From JAPOXR01 sp965221815 (GTDB lineage: Bacteria; Pseudomonadota; Alphaproteobacteria; Rhodobacterales; Rhodobacteraceae), in contig OZ244915.1 in assembly GCA_965221815.1 (NCBI GenBank), positions 2,666,001-2,730,000 on the forward strand: a stretch of DNA of 64,000 nt. The letters are read 5' to 3'. The translations under genes were made by a program, and so were the position numbers. How positions within the stretch are numbered: position 1 is the stretch's first letter; the number at the start of each line of letters is the position of its first letter. Below are positions 26,710-34,961 of the stretch, piece after piece. Under the pieces are notes generated by a model. That model ran no database searches. It was not told where the DNA came from and was given only the letters and a program-made list of their open reading frames with translations.

Positions 26710-28146
26710 TTGAAACGAGAACGCAGTACAAAGGTCGTCGCGACTTTGGGACCGGCATCCGATACTGAGAACAAGATTCGTGAATTGTTCGAAGCTGGTG
26801 CTGATATCTTCCGGTTGAATCTGAGTCATGGCGATCATGAGGCGGTTCGGCAACGCCATCAGAAAATCCGTCATGTCGAAGAGAAGATCGGGAGACCGAT
26901 CGGTATCCTTGCGGATTTACAGGGGCCAAAAATCCGCTGTGGGACCTTCGCACGCGGCTCCGAGATGCTCATTCGTGGACAGGAATTCCGCTTTGACAGT
27001 GAAGATATTCCCGGTGACAAATCTCGTGTTCACGTGCCGGTAAAGGCCGTGTTTGCAGCGATGACGCCCGGTGCATCAATTCTCGTCAATGATGGACAGA
27101 TTCGCCTCGAGGTCAATGAAGCCGGTCAGGATTTTGCCCAATGTCGTGTCGTCGAAGGCGGACGAATTTCTGATCGCAAGGGAATTAATCTTCCTGATGT
27201 CGTGTTACCCCTCGCGGCCCTTTCAGACAAGGATCGCGATGATCTGGAATTCGTCTGTGAACTCGGCATCGACTGGCTCGCTTTGTCATTCGTCCAACGG
27301 GCAAACGATATCGAGGAAGCACGTCAGCTTGCCAATGGACGGGCAGCAATTATGGCAAAGATCGAAAAACCGGCGGCGCTTGAATGTTTTGACTCGATTT
27401 TGGACGCCTCAGACGGAATCATGGTGGCCCGCGGGGATCTCGGTGTGGAAATGTCGGTTCATGAGGTTCCACCCGTGCAAAAGCGCCTGATCCGCCGTTG
27501 CCGCGCTGCCGCCAAACCCGTGATTGTCGCGACGCAAATGCTCGAATCCATGATCACCAGTCCAGTGCCCACACGCGCCGAGGTTTCCGATGTTGCACAA
27601 GCCGTCTATGAAGGCGCAGATGCCATCATGCTATCGGCCGAATCGGCTGCTGGCAAACACCCGACAGCATCGGTGCATATGATGCACAATGTTGCGCTTT
27701 CGGTCGAAAGGGATCCCACCTTTCGGCAAATCATGGAGGCTTCACGAACCGGAATTCGCGAGACCGTTGCCGATGCAATGACCGTTGCTGCCCGGGAAAT
27801 TGCCGAGACAACCGAAGTGAAAGCGATCTGTTGTTTTACCCATTCGGGCACAACAGGCCGCCTGATTTCGCGGGAGCGCCCCAAAAGACCTTTGTTGATT
27901 CTGACGCCCTTCCCTGAAATCGCGCGTCGACTCTGCCTGCTTTGGGGCTCCCACTGCGTGGTCACGAAATCCATCGACAGTTTCGGTGAAGCCGTCCTTG
28001 ACGCTGCGACCATAGCCCGCCGGGAGGAATTTGGGGAAAAGGACGATCGGGTCATTATTCTTGCCGGGGTCCCCTTCAATGTACCGGGATCAACCAATAT
28101 CATCCGCATCGCGGAACTTCAGTCGTGCGAAGACGGTACGTCTTGA
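26710..28146 (+). CDS. pyk: Pyruvate kinase
   Basis: Converts phosphoenolpyruvate and ADP to pyruvate and ATP. The 478-residue product has the N-terminal TKVVATLGPAS and RLNLSHG (35-41), LADLQGPKIRCG, the active-site IMAKIEKPAALE, the MVARGDLGVEM motif, and VIVATQMLESM with PTRAEVSDVAQAVYEGADA. The C-terminal alpha/beta domain with THSGTTGRLIS is present. The start is TTG 26710, directly after the strong site AAGGGAGGG. It lies 100 bases after dhaL on the same strand, which suits a route from dihydroxyacetone phosphate to pyruvate. It could also have its own promoter in the gap. Confidence 0.95.
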   Translation: MKRERSTKVVATLGPASDTENKIRELFEAGADIFRLNLSHGDHEAVRQRHQKIRHVEEKIGRPIGILADLQGPKIRCGTFARGSEMLIRGQEFRFDSEDIPGDKSRVHVPVKAVFAAMTPGASILVNDGQIRLEVNEAGQDFAQCRVVEGGRISDRKGINLPDVVLPLAALSDKDRDDLEFVCELGIDWLALSFVQRANDIEEARQLANGRAAIMAKIEKPAALECFDSILDASDGIMVARGDLGVEMSVHEVPPVQKRLIRRCRAAAKPVIVATQMLESMITSPVPTRAEVSDVAQAVYEGADAIMLSAESAAGKHPTASVHMMHNVALSVERDPTFRQIMEASRTGIRETVADAMTVAAREIAETTEVKAICCFTHSGTTGRLISRERPKRPLLILTPFPEIARRLCLLWGSHCVVTKSIDSFGEAVLDAATIARREEFGEKDDRVIILAGVPFNVPGSTNIIRIAELQSCEDGTS

Positions 28147-28369
28147 TCCCGTTCCACTGCCAACGCTGCATGATTGATCGATTGACGGATATAGCCTGTT
28201 ACTGCGCAGCCCTCTCTTATCTTCCTACCCGACCCAATGTGACCGGCCGCAATGAGACTGACCTTGCAATCATGCCCGTTTGTTGGTATTGCCTCAGTTT
28301 GAAAATCCGCCCGTTTGCCGGCTGAAACGGGTATAATCAACGAAATTTTATTTCACTCTGGAGAAGAAA

Positions 28370-29039
28370 ATGAAAGATTACCTTAATTTACCCCCCCCCC
28401 CCCCCCGCTAAACTAGCAACCCTCCTGCTGCTTGCGGCCATCGCATGGCCGGCGCAGGCCCAGCAGCTGGTCATCCCGGCGACCACCGGGGCGAAGGCCT
28501 GCACGGAAGGTGGCGCTTCAGAGAAAGAGGGGTTCCCCATCGGTAATATTTCCGGGACTCCCACAAGCGACAGCATGACATTCAAAACTATGCAAACCAC
28601 CTTTGGAAACTTATTCACAGTATATGCGGGGGTTCAAGAAGGCGGGACGGGGACTCCACAGCAGGTTAAAGATCTCGGTTCATCCCAACCACTGTCGGTA
28701 CAGACCGTCAACTTCACCAGCCTGAAGAAGAATACGCGCTACACAGTCGTTGTGTACGGTGGCACAGCACCATATGCAGATCCGATTCGCCGCTTCTGCT
28801 TCAAGACCCGCGGCGAGTTCACGACTGCCGAGCAGAACCTGGTTTTGTCTGAAGGCACTTGGGTACCCAACCTAGCCCAATATAACCGGACCGGGTGCTA
28901 TGCGGTGGCCCGCACGCGGCAGGACATTCGGGAGTGCTATTGCAACGGCAGGCGCAACGGAACACACATCCTCGCCGGCCAGACTGTGGCGAGCCAGGCG
29001 CAAAGGCAGTATCTCAATTGTCCGGACCTCGACAACTGA
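28370..29039 (+). pseudogene. Cysteine-rich secreted protein gene, out of frame at a C16 tract (possible phase variation)
   Basis: ATG 28370, preceded by GGAGAAGAAA, encodes MKDYLNL and then enters a run of 16 C; the frame stops three codons later. One fewer C (or two more) would join it to a long frame ending at 29039. The joined product begins with prolines, then AKLATLLLLAAIAWPAQAQQ, a good signal peptide with cleavage after AQA. The mature part of roughly 190 residues has six cysteines (KACTEG, RRFCFK, RTGCYA, RECYCN, LNCPD). A segment VNFTSLKKNTRYTVVVYGG looks like a fibronectin-III-type strand pair. I recognise no family. The tract could switch the gene by slipped-strand mispairing, or its length may be a sequencing error. 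An internal ATG at 28575 would lack the signal peptide. Confidence 0.65.
28391..28406 (+). repeat. C16 homopolymer tract
   Basis: Sixteen consecutive C in the seventh-to-thirteenth codons of a secreted-protein gene. No other homopolymer of this length was noticed in the window. The position just before the signal-peptide core is classic for contingency loci. Confidence 0.9.
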
Positions 29040-29128
29040 GCCATCCGGTTCTCGGGAGTGCGGGCCACGCGAGGGCGTCAGTCCGGAACCGGATATCGCT
29101 GGAGGATCGCGGAACATCCCGAACACAG

Positions 29129-29150
29129 GGCGGCCTCCTGGCCGCCTTTT
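29129..29150 (+). terminator. Rho-independent terminator
   Basis: GGCGGCC and GGCCGCC form a perfect 7-bp stem with loop TCCT, followed by TTTT. It lies 90 bases after the stop of the secreted-protein gene and ends that transcript before tRNA-Trp. Confidence 0.75.
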
Positions 29151-29313
29151 CCCCACGCAAGCTTTGCAATGTTCAAACTGAGCCACTACCCGTTTGTTGG
29201 CTCTTGCGGGCGAATGATCGTGCCAGGACGACACAGATTGACACAAATGCCGCAGGATCCTGACTTGTGCGGCTTGCACCAGAAGATCGGCATCCATAAA
29301 GTTAGGATGCGCT

Positions 29314-29389
29314 AGGGGTGTAGCTCAGTTGGTAGAGCACCGGTCTCCAAAACCGGTTGCCGGGGGTTCGAGTCCCTCCACCCCTGCCA
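29314..29389 (+). tRNA. tRNA-Trp (anticodon CCA)
   Basis: A 76-base cloverleaf. The acceptor stem AGGGGTG pairs with CACCCCT, the D arm is GCTC..GAGC, the anticodon stem CCGGT/ACCGG encloses CTCCAAA with anticodon CCA at 29347-29349, the T arm contains GGTTCGAGTCC, and the encoded 3' CCA is at 29387-29389. In alphaproteobacteria tRNA-Trp usually stands just before secE. Here 5.6 kb of island-like DNA intervenes. Confidence 0.95.
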
Positions 29390-29390
29390 A

Positions 29391-29933
29391 ATCTCACTTT
29401 TGTTGGGATTCACCCCAGACCCGTCGTCTGAACGAGTCGCAACGGCAGTGGTTTCTGCCAATAGATCACAGGGTTGTCGCAAGACCACGTCGATCACTCC
29501 CTGATCCCAGGTGCAGTTCGATAGTCCAAAATTGAGCAAGCGGCGTTTCTCCCGTGCCTCTTGGCGTTTGAATAGGGGCTGGGCGTTTCAGGCCAGTTGT
29601 TCAAGAAGGGTGATGCCTTCGTTCATGTCAGACGGCTCGGCATGTTGATGGTGCGCAATATCATGCAGGCAGCGGTTTGACTCTTCACGCCATTCCGCTG
29701 ACTTCCTGTCAAAGAATGCCATATCGATACGACTGTCGCGTTTATCAATTTATAGCATCAATCCGTTCACCAAGACGCTTGCATTCGGCGTCCAGCCGGC
29801 TGATTGCTGCCTTGTGTCCGTGCTGTTCTTCCGCATGGCTCACATTCAAAGCCATGCGAGCCCACTCGAGCACCTTGTCATCAAACCTCAATCTGCCAAG
29901 CACCTGCGCGAATTGATGCCCGCAATTCGATGC
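29391..29933 (-). pseudogene. Remnant of a serine site-specific recombinase (C-terminal part)
   Basis: Reading the minus strand across several frames gives FAQVLGRLRFDDKVLEWA, ECKRLGERIDAIN, IDMAFFDRKSAEWREESN, NEGITLLEQLA, EAREKRRLLNFGLSNCTWDQ and RQPCDLLAETTAV. This order matches the coiled-coil and C-terminal region of large serine recombinases. Stops and frameshifts interrupt it. The N-terminal catalytic domain with its serine is absent. The C-terminal end runs directly up to the 3' end of tRNA-Trp, as expected for an integrase relic beside its attachment site. The upstream side begins beside the orphan CRISPR repeat. Confidence 0.65.
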
Positions 29934-29962
29934 CGGTTCATCCCCGCGTGGGCGGGGAACAC
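29934..29962 (-). repeat. Solitary type I-E-like CRISPR repeat
   Basis: On the minus strand the 29 bases begin GTGTTCCCCGCCCACGCGGG and end GATGAACCG. Length, the CCCCGC/GCGGGG palindrome and the GATGAACCG end match type I-E repeats. I looked 61 bases to either side and found no second copy, and no cas gene lies in the window. It is a single relic rather than an array. Confidence 0.7.
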
Positions 29963-30417
29963 CTGACATGTGGGGCTTCATAAGAAGTACGAAAATGAAC
30001 GGGGTGTCGACAGGATGCCAGCGACATGGAGACACACATTTGACACTGTGCAGGACACCGCCACCCAGATCACCGAACTCATATGTCTTCGAATCAGGAA
30101 TCAAGACAAAATAGGGGCGGTTGTTGTTGGCTGCAAAAATTCCTGTGGATCGCGCAGGCATTCTCTTGCCTTCAGCTTGCGTAGCCCCGCGTCTTTTGCA
30201 CAATTCCAGAAGCGGAACCCCCGCGGCTGATCAGCTGCCCGGATTCGCTGTGCCGGACCAAAATCACCTACCATATGGCCCCGTCAGACCGACTGAATCC
30301 AGAATGAGCGGGAATTGCGGGTGATCAGGTACAGATCATTGACAAAAGAACAATAATAGAACATAGTTGCTGAGTCACAAACAGAACTTCCCAACTTGAA
30401 GAGCTCCGTTCTTGAAC
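29963..30417. other. Gap before the HD-domain gene, no recognisable gene
   Basis: About 450 bases between the CRISPR-like repeat and the HD phosphohydrolase gene. Short frames exist on both strands, but none resembles a known protein, and the minus-strand frames have interruptions. The last 100 bases are A+T richer and probably contain the promoter of the HD gene. Confidence 0.4.
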
Positions 30418-31740
30418 ATGACCCTTCATGAATTCCGCGATCCGATTCACAATTTCGTTACGCTTGACAGCCAGGAGCGGAAAGTCGTCGACTCACGGCC
30501 ATTTCAGAGGTTACGTCATATCCATCAGCTTGCGTTGACCCATCTTGTTTATCCCGGTGCGACCCATAAGCGATTTGAACATTCACTGGGTGTCATGGAA
30601 TTGGCAAGCCGTGTGTATGATGTCATCACCAACCGCGACAATATGTCAAATGACATCAAGAATCATTTTGAGGAGATCCAGTGCAAAGACCAAGTGCGCT
30701 ACTGGCGAAGAGTTGTTCGGATGGCTGCCCTTTGCCATGATGTTGGCCATCTGCCGTTCTCCCATGCTGCCGAAAAAGATCTACTCCCCGATAACTGGAA
30801 TCATGAGCGAATCACCCGGCGAATCATTGAGAGTTCAGAGATGAAAAAGATCTGGTCAAGCATGAAACCTCCTCTCGAAGTCACCGACATTGTCAAGATC
30901 GCGCTTGGGGCAAAAGAAGCGACAGACCTGACTTTTTCCAGTTGGGAGGCTATCCTATCGGAAGTCATTACCGGTGATGCATTCGGCGTTGATCGGATCG
31001 ACTATCTCTTGCGTGATTCGTATCATACCGGTGTGGCGTATGGAAAATTTGACCATTACAGGCTGATTGACACACTCCGGATTCTTCCCTCGTCCTACGA
31101 CGAAAGCGATACAGACTGCATGCCCCTACTTGGCATTCAGGAAGGCGGGCTGCATTCGGCCGAAGCTCTTATGCTTGCCCGCTACTTTATGTACATACAG
31201 GTCTATTTTCATCCCATCCGGCGGATTTACGATATTCACCTGATGGATTTTCTCCGTGAATGGCTGAAGAACGGACAGTTCAGCGCCCAGACCAATTCTC
31301 ATCTTCGCAAAACAGACAACGAAGTCTTCGCTGCCCTCCAGTCTGTATCACGCAACCGCAGGGGCAAGGGATACAAACATGCTGCCCGTATTGTCGAAAG
31401 ACAGCATTTCAAGCTGCTCTATTCCCGTAATCCGAATGATGTGAAAATAAATCGGAACGCGGGCAAAGCGGTATTCGACAAGCTCAGCGAACAGTTTGGA
31501 GAGTGTCGGTTCAGACATGACAGATACACTGCCCGTGGCGGTGCGCCTGATTTTCCGGTTGAGTTACGCGATGGCAAGATCGTGTCTTCACTTCTCATTT
31601 CCAAAACGCTCAATCAACTTCCAGTCGTTTCAGTTGACAATGTCTTCGTCGATCGATCGGTCTATAATCAAGTGCATGACTGGCTTGTGCAGAATCGTGA
31701 TCGCATCATTTGCCCCAATTCCCAAAATGAGGAGAACTGA
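30418..31740 (+). CDS. HD-domain phosphohydrolase (dGTPase/SAMHD1-like)
   Basis: A 440-residue COG1078-type HD protein. It opens with the family block FRDPIHNFVTLD and RPFQRLRHIHQLALTHLVYP. The metal site is in HKRFEHSLGVMELA, the HD pair in ALCHDVGHLPFSHAAE, and the distal Asp in GDAFGVDRIDYLLRDSYHTG. All metal ligands look intact. Proteins of this family hydrolyse dNTPs or other phosphate compounds; some deplete nucleotides to block phage. ATG 30418 is preferred over TTG 30412. The next gene begins two bases after the stop, so they are an operon. The pair sits in the island-like region beside tRNA-Trp, so a defence role is possible but is only an inference. Confidence 0.85.
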   Translation: MTLHEFRDPIHNFVTLDSQERKVVDSRPFQRLRHIHQLALTHLVYPGATHKRFEHSLGVMELASRVYDVITNRDNMSNDIKNHFEEIQCKDQVRYWRRVVRMAALCHDVGHLPFSHAAEKDLLPDNWNHERITRRIIESSEMKKIWSSMKPPLEVTDIVKIALGAKEATDLTFSSWEAILSEVITGDAFGVDRIDYLLRDSYHTGVAYGKFDHYRLIDTLRILPSSYDESDTDCMPLLGIQEGGLHSAEALMLARYFMYIQVYFHPIRRIYDIHLMDFLREWLKNGQFSAQTNSHLRKTDNEVFAALQSVSRNRRGKGYKHAARIVERQHFKLLYSRNPNDVKINRNAGKAVFDKLSEQFGECRFRHDRYTARGGAPDFPVELRDGKIVSSLLISKTLNQLPVVSVDNVFVDRSVYNQVHDWLVQNRDRIICPNSQNEEN

Positions 31741-31742
31741 GA

Positions 31743-32315
31743 ATGAATCGTATCATGAGAACCGTGATAATTTCTTGTCTTGTCGACAAGTTGCGGGACG
31801 AAGGAAGTTGGTGCGGCGAGACGCATATCCAGAAGGCCGGATACTTCCTTCAGGAACTCGCAAAGGTCCCGCTGGGATTCAAATTTGTGATGTACAAACA
31901 TGGCCCATTTTCGTTTGATTTAAGAGATGAGCTGACCGTACTGCGGGCTGATGGGCTACTGGAACTCTCGGTGGAACCACCCTATGGCCCCCGTTTTGTT
32001 ACAACAGTTCGGGGAAAGGAACTTCAGGGTTCGTTTTCACAAACGATGCCAGAGCATGAAATCGCGCTGAATTTCGTGGCCAACAAGCTGGGCAACCGCA
32101 AGGTCTCAGATCTGGAGCGGCTGGCAACAGCTCTCTTTGTGACCCTCAACGCGGACGATTCAGAACAATCGACGGACAAACGCGCTGCGCAGTTCCATCA
32201 CCTCAAACGTCATATTCCCGAAGACATCGCACGTCAGGCCATTCATGAAATTGATCAAATAATCTGCGAATCGAAAAACTGCATCCTTCCCAGTGTCGAC
32301 TCCGCAAGTGTATGA
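31743..32315 (+). CDS. Small protein of unknown function partnered with the HD gene (SocA/Panacea DUF4065-like?)
   Basis: A 190-residue soluble protein, coupled to the HD gene and preceded by AGGAGAACTGAGA. The segment THIQKAGYFLQELAKV and the downstream MYKHGPFSFDLRDELTVLRA with DGLLEL recall the DUF4065 (Panacea/SocA) fold, where a Lys/Leu-rich helix is followed by HGPxSxxLxxxL and a winged-helix-like end. The match is by eye and moderate. Panacea proteins are known as antitoxins in several toxin-antitoxin pairs. A role as partner or inhibitor of the HD enzyme fits the gene order but is inference. No catalytic motif is visible. Confidence 0.55.
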   Translation: MNRIMRTVIISCLVDKLRDEGSWCGETHIQKAGYFLQELAKVPLGFKFVMYKHGPFSFDLRDELTVLRADGLLELSVEPPYGPRFVTTVRGKELQGSFSQTMPEHEIALNFVANKLGNRKVSDLERLATALFVTLNADDSEQSTDKRAAQFHHLKRHIPEDIARQAIHEIDQIICESKNCILPSVDSASV

Positions 32316-32761
32316 TCAGTGTGATGCGCACATCTTTCCTTTCAAAGGTTCGATCCTGTCATGATACAGCAGCAATTTCAGAAGATCGGGACTCATCTTG
32401 AACGCCGCTTCGACCACCGCATTCTACAGGAGCGGGCTATCAAAGATGAATGACTGATCGGCCTGGCGCAGTTCGGTCAGGTCATCACGTCAATTCTGTA
32501 TCATGGTTTATTCCTGTCGTTTTGCACGTCTTGTCTTCGTCATGTCGATTCCTCCCTTGATGTCACGCGACAATCTGATTGAATTGGTGTCAAGAAGTTG
32601 CCATGATGCCGCCATGGTTGGCCGTAACCCATATCCTGTTCCTGCGCCTCAGCCTGATCTGACCGAACAATTGTGGGGCAAGACGCTAACCTCACCGAGG
32701 TGGAATCGGTCTTACGTGCGTAGACATCAGAACTGGTGTGGCGAAACAGGAAGCTGAAACC
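32316..32761. other. Gap with a possible gene relic
   Basis: On the minus strand near 32350-32440 the DNA reads AVVEAAFKMSPDLLKLLLYH and DRIEPLK, then stops break the frame. It looks like a piece of a real protein that I cannot name. Plus-strand frames of up to 84 codons show no family resemblance. The promoter of the next gene probably lies at the right end. Confidence 0.35.
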
Positions 32762-33214
32762 ATGAGACGAATAATTGCCACGATCGTCATGGTGACCATG
32801 CAATATGTGGCAACATACGCTGCTGAAGCGATGGATAATCCATTAAATTTAGCAGACAGAATGTTGGAAAGCCTGGCCATTTCGGACCCCGATGCAACAG
32901 ATCAGGTTTTGGAAGATTTGTCCATTTTGAATGAGACCGTCCTTGATTGGTGTGAACGACATGGTGGTGAATTCATCTTGCTACATATCGCTGCGCCGGG
33001 CTGCTTGGTCGACACCAACTTCTGGGTCGGATATTTGGGACTGGTGAATCACGACGCTGCTTGGTGGTGGCAGAAGCGTGAGGACGCGGGGCCTCATAAC
33101 TTTGGCCTTTTGTGGCTTGTGCTGTCATGTGATGAGACCCGTGCCGCCCTCGACAATCCTGCGCGTATACCGTTACAGTTGATCGGACCCCGTGCCGACG
33201 AGTGCCCACAGTAG
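32762..33214 (+). CDS. Hypothetical exported protein
   Basis: A 150-residue product starting at ATG 32762. The N-terminus MRRIIATIVMVTMQYVATYA has a positive start and a hydrophobic run, consistent with a signal peptide cleaved near AEA. The mature part is acidic and Trp-rich (LDWCERHGGEFILLH, NFWVGYLGLVNHDAAWWWQK), with three cysteines. I do not recognise a family. It lies in the tRNA-Trp/secE island between two relic-containing gaps. Coding status is supported by its length, start and signal peptide only. Confidence 0.5.
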   Translation: MRRIIATIVMVTMQYVATYAAEAMDNPLNLADRMLESLAISDPDATDQVLEDLSILNETVLDWCERHGGEFILLHIAAPGCLVDTNFWVGYLGLVNHDAAWWWQKREDAGPHNFGLLWLVLSCDETRAALDNPARIPLQLIGPRADECPQ

Positions 33215-33234
33215 GATTCGTGAACCCGCAATAA

Positions 33235-33438
33235 CACACCGCCTCTGATATCGATCTCAATCCTCGCGATGAAAGAAAGGCATTGTTCGCGGAGATAGGG
33301 ATCGCCCTAGACGATACGACACAGCACCAGATGAATCTGATAGAACAGGACAAAGCGCACCAGCAGGAGATGATGGCGCGCCACGAATCTGCCAGTCAAC
33401 CGTATGGTAGGCGGAATGGGTTGGCACCCGGACGCAAG
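33235..33438 (+). other. Possible C-terminal gene fragment
   Basis: The plus frame reads SDIDLNPRDERKALFAEIGI followed by ALDDTTQHQMNLIEQDKA, a coiled-coil-like, charged sequence that looks like part of a larger protein. A stop at 33232 removes its front and no start codon fits. The same frame runs on into the antisense of the next gene and should not be counted there. I cannot name the family. Confidence 0.3.
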
Positions 33439-34710
33439 TCAAGTCCTGTCATTATCTCTATCCGTGTCTATCACAGGTTCTGCCAATATCTCTGCAAGAA
33501 CAGGATTGGATTCGTAATTCTTGCCGTTTTGGCAACCCAAGAAAGTGTAATTTGGGCATCCCCAGAAGATTGACCGATCCCGTATGCGCCGTCGCAACAC
33601 CATTTTAGTCTTGCATTGGGGACAATTTGGATGCGCGTTGAGAAAGTCCTGCACGAAAGTGGCGTTTTTATCCCAGCCGGATGGTAAACACCTCTCAAGA
33701 CCACCCTCTCTGCTTAAGTCTTCACGTGCCAGATCAAGAACATAATCAATCTGTTTTTGTGTGGGCAAGTTGATGAAACCAATGCGCCCACAAAAGACGA
33801 AGTTGAACTCCGTCTCCTGGATTCGACGAGGCAACATCGTCCAGAGCGGTGTGTCCTTGAAATCCATGTTGGTACCGAAATGGTATTGGCATTCAGAACA
33901 ATCATAGACATTCACGCTCTCAAAACGCGGTTCATCGCGGCGCGGGCAATCGTTGACACAGAGATTGCGAGTCAGAAGCCGCGGGGTGGTCCTGGTCAGT
34001 TCCCCAGCGAACGTGTTAAGATGTCTATCGAATTCCGCTTCGGCTCTCTGACGCTTCTTGTGCCGCGCGGTGGTCAGCCATTGGCGCGGAGCCTCAGAAT
34101 CGATCATTCTGATCAGGGTATCACGTCGAATATTTCGTGGCACATTGGACAGATCAATCTCCATGGCCGGCAGTTTCGCCTTTCGTAATTGCTCAAGTTT
34201 GTTCTCGTCAACTTGATGCGTCACGCGAAATTCGATGGCTAATTTCCAGTTGTCTTTGTGCAGTATCGCATCGGGTTGGAAACCTGAGTCTCTCCAATCC
34301 GTTGGCTCAATCCTGAATGTCCATCCTGACAATCGTTGTGCGGGCAGAACGTCTGTCATCAACTGATCCAGCCGCCACCGGGCGGCACTGCGATAACCTT
34401 CCCCTAGCAGCCAACCTTGCCTTCTGATTTTTTCTTTGGGGAGCAAGATACCGCTTTGCAGCAATTGCAAGCTGTCCTTTGCCGCCTTGTGCAGTGCGGT
34501 TTCAGCCAATCCGTGACAATCACCAGTTTCTCCTGAATGCGCGAAGTGCCATCGACGCTTCTTGCCTTGCTTTGCCAAAAGTGGAGACGCGCAGTTCGGG
34601 CATATGCATCCACAATCTTTGCCGTTTGGCACCTCGCTGACATGCACCATCCGGTCGGTTGATAATTGGAATGCCCATCCGGGAAGCGACTCGGCCGTCA
34701 TGATGGACAT
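33439..34710 (-). CDS. CoiA-like nuclease with C-terminal topoisomerase-type zinc ribbon
   Basis: A 423-residue protein. The N-terminus has a zinc cluster, CGCICPNCASPLLAKQ then RRWHFAHSG, typical of competence protein CoiA-like proteins. The middle part GFQPDAILHKDNWKLAIEF with VTHQVDENKLEQLRK has the PD-(D/E)XK-like layout (PDA, then IEF), followed by IPAMEIDLS-type text. Further cysteine pairs appear (CVNDCPR, CSECQYH). The C-terminus CPQCKTKMVLRRRIRDRSIF then GCPNYTFLGC is a topoisomerase I-type zinc ribbon. I chose ATG 34710, which follows GAGGATAGG, over the longer frame at 34770. The fold suggests DNA binding or cleavage. It is the last gene of the island before secE, on the opposite strand. 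Confidence 0.65.
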   Translation of the reverse strand: MSIMTAESLPGWAFQLSTDRMVHVSEVPNGKDCGCICPNCASPLLAKQGKKRRWHFAHSGETGDCHGLAETALHKAAKDSLQLLQSGILLPKEKIRRQGWLLGEGYRSAARWRLDQLMTDVLPAQRLSGWTFRIEPTDWRDSGFQPDAILHKDNWKLAIEFRVTHQVDENKLEQLRKAKLPAMEIDLSNVPRNIRRDTLIRMIDSEAPRQWLTTARHKKRQRAEAEFDRHLNTFAGELTRTTPRLLTRNLCVNDCPRRDEPRFESVNVYDCSECQYHFGTNMDFKDTPLWTMLPRRIQETEFNFVFCGRIGFINLPTQKQIDYVLDLAREDLSREGGLERCLPSGWDKNATFVQDFLNAHPNCPQCKTKMVLRRRIRDRSIFWGCPNYTFLGCQNGKNYESNPVLAEILAEPVIDTDRDNDRT

Positions 34711-34961
34711 CCTATCCTCGCGATAGTGAAGATATGCAGTCTCTGCGGCGGATCTGACTTTAGGAACCACATGTCAATACTCTTGGCACACCCAGCGGTC
34801 TGAAACAGGTGAAAACAAGTGGATTCATCCGATTTGTTCAGCAATACAACGCATAACATTTTCCAACCATATGGAAATCACGCCCCAAAGTCGAAAATTC
34901 AGTTGAAATCTTGGCGAAAAGAACTTAGCTCACCGTTTCCACTACCCGTTGAAGATTCGTG
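34711..34961. promoter_or_regulatory. Divergent promoter region between the CoiA-like gene and secE
   Basis: The 251 bases separate divergent genes and contain no coding sequence. The right part is A+T richer. secE would normally be read from the tRNA-Trp side; here it needs a promoter in this stretch. No sequence copy of the tRNA-Trp 3' end was found by eye. Confidence 0.4.

Noticed and set aside
28575..29039. Internal ATG as the true start of the secreted-protein gene
   Set aside because: It would remove the signal peptide and first cysteine, lacks a good ribosome site, and the upstream reading is clearly coding back to the C tract.
29934..29962. CRISPR array
   Set aside because: Only a single repeat is present; no second copy at spacer distance on either side.
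29745..30203. Intact 152-residue minus-strand protein
   Set aside because: It joins unrelated text, the CRISPR repeat and a recombinase fragment in one frame by chance.
33283..33573. Small plus-strand gene overlapping the CoiA-like gene
   Set aside because: Its second half is antisense to the CoiA-like gene and it has no convincing start; at most the front is a relic.
34711..34961. Duplicate of the tRNA-Trp 3' end as right attachment site
   Set aside because: No convincing copy of the T-arm/acceptor sequence was found by eye in this interval.
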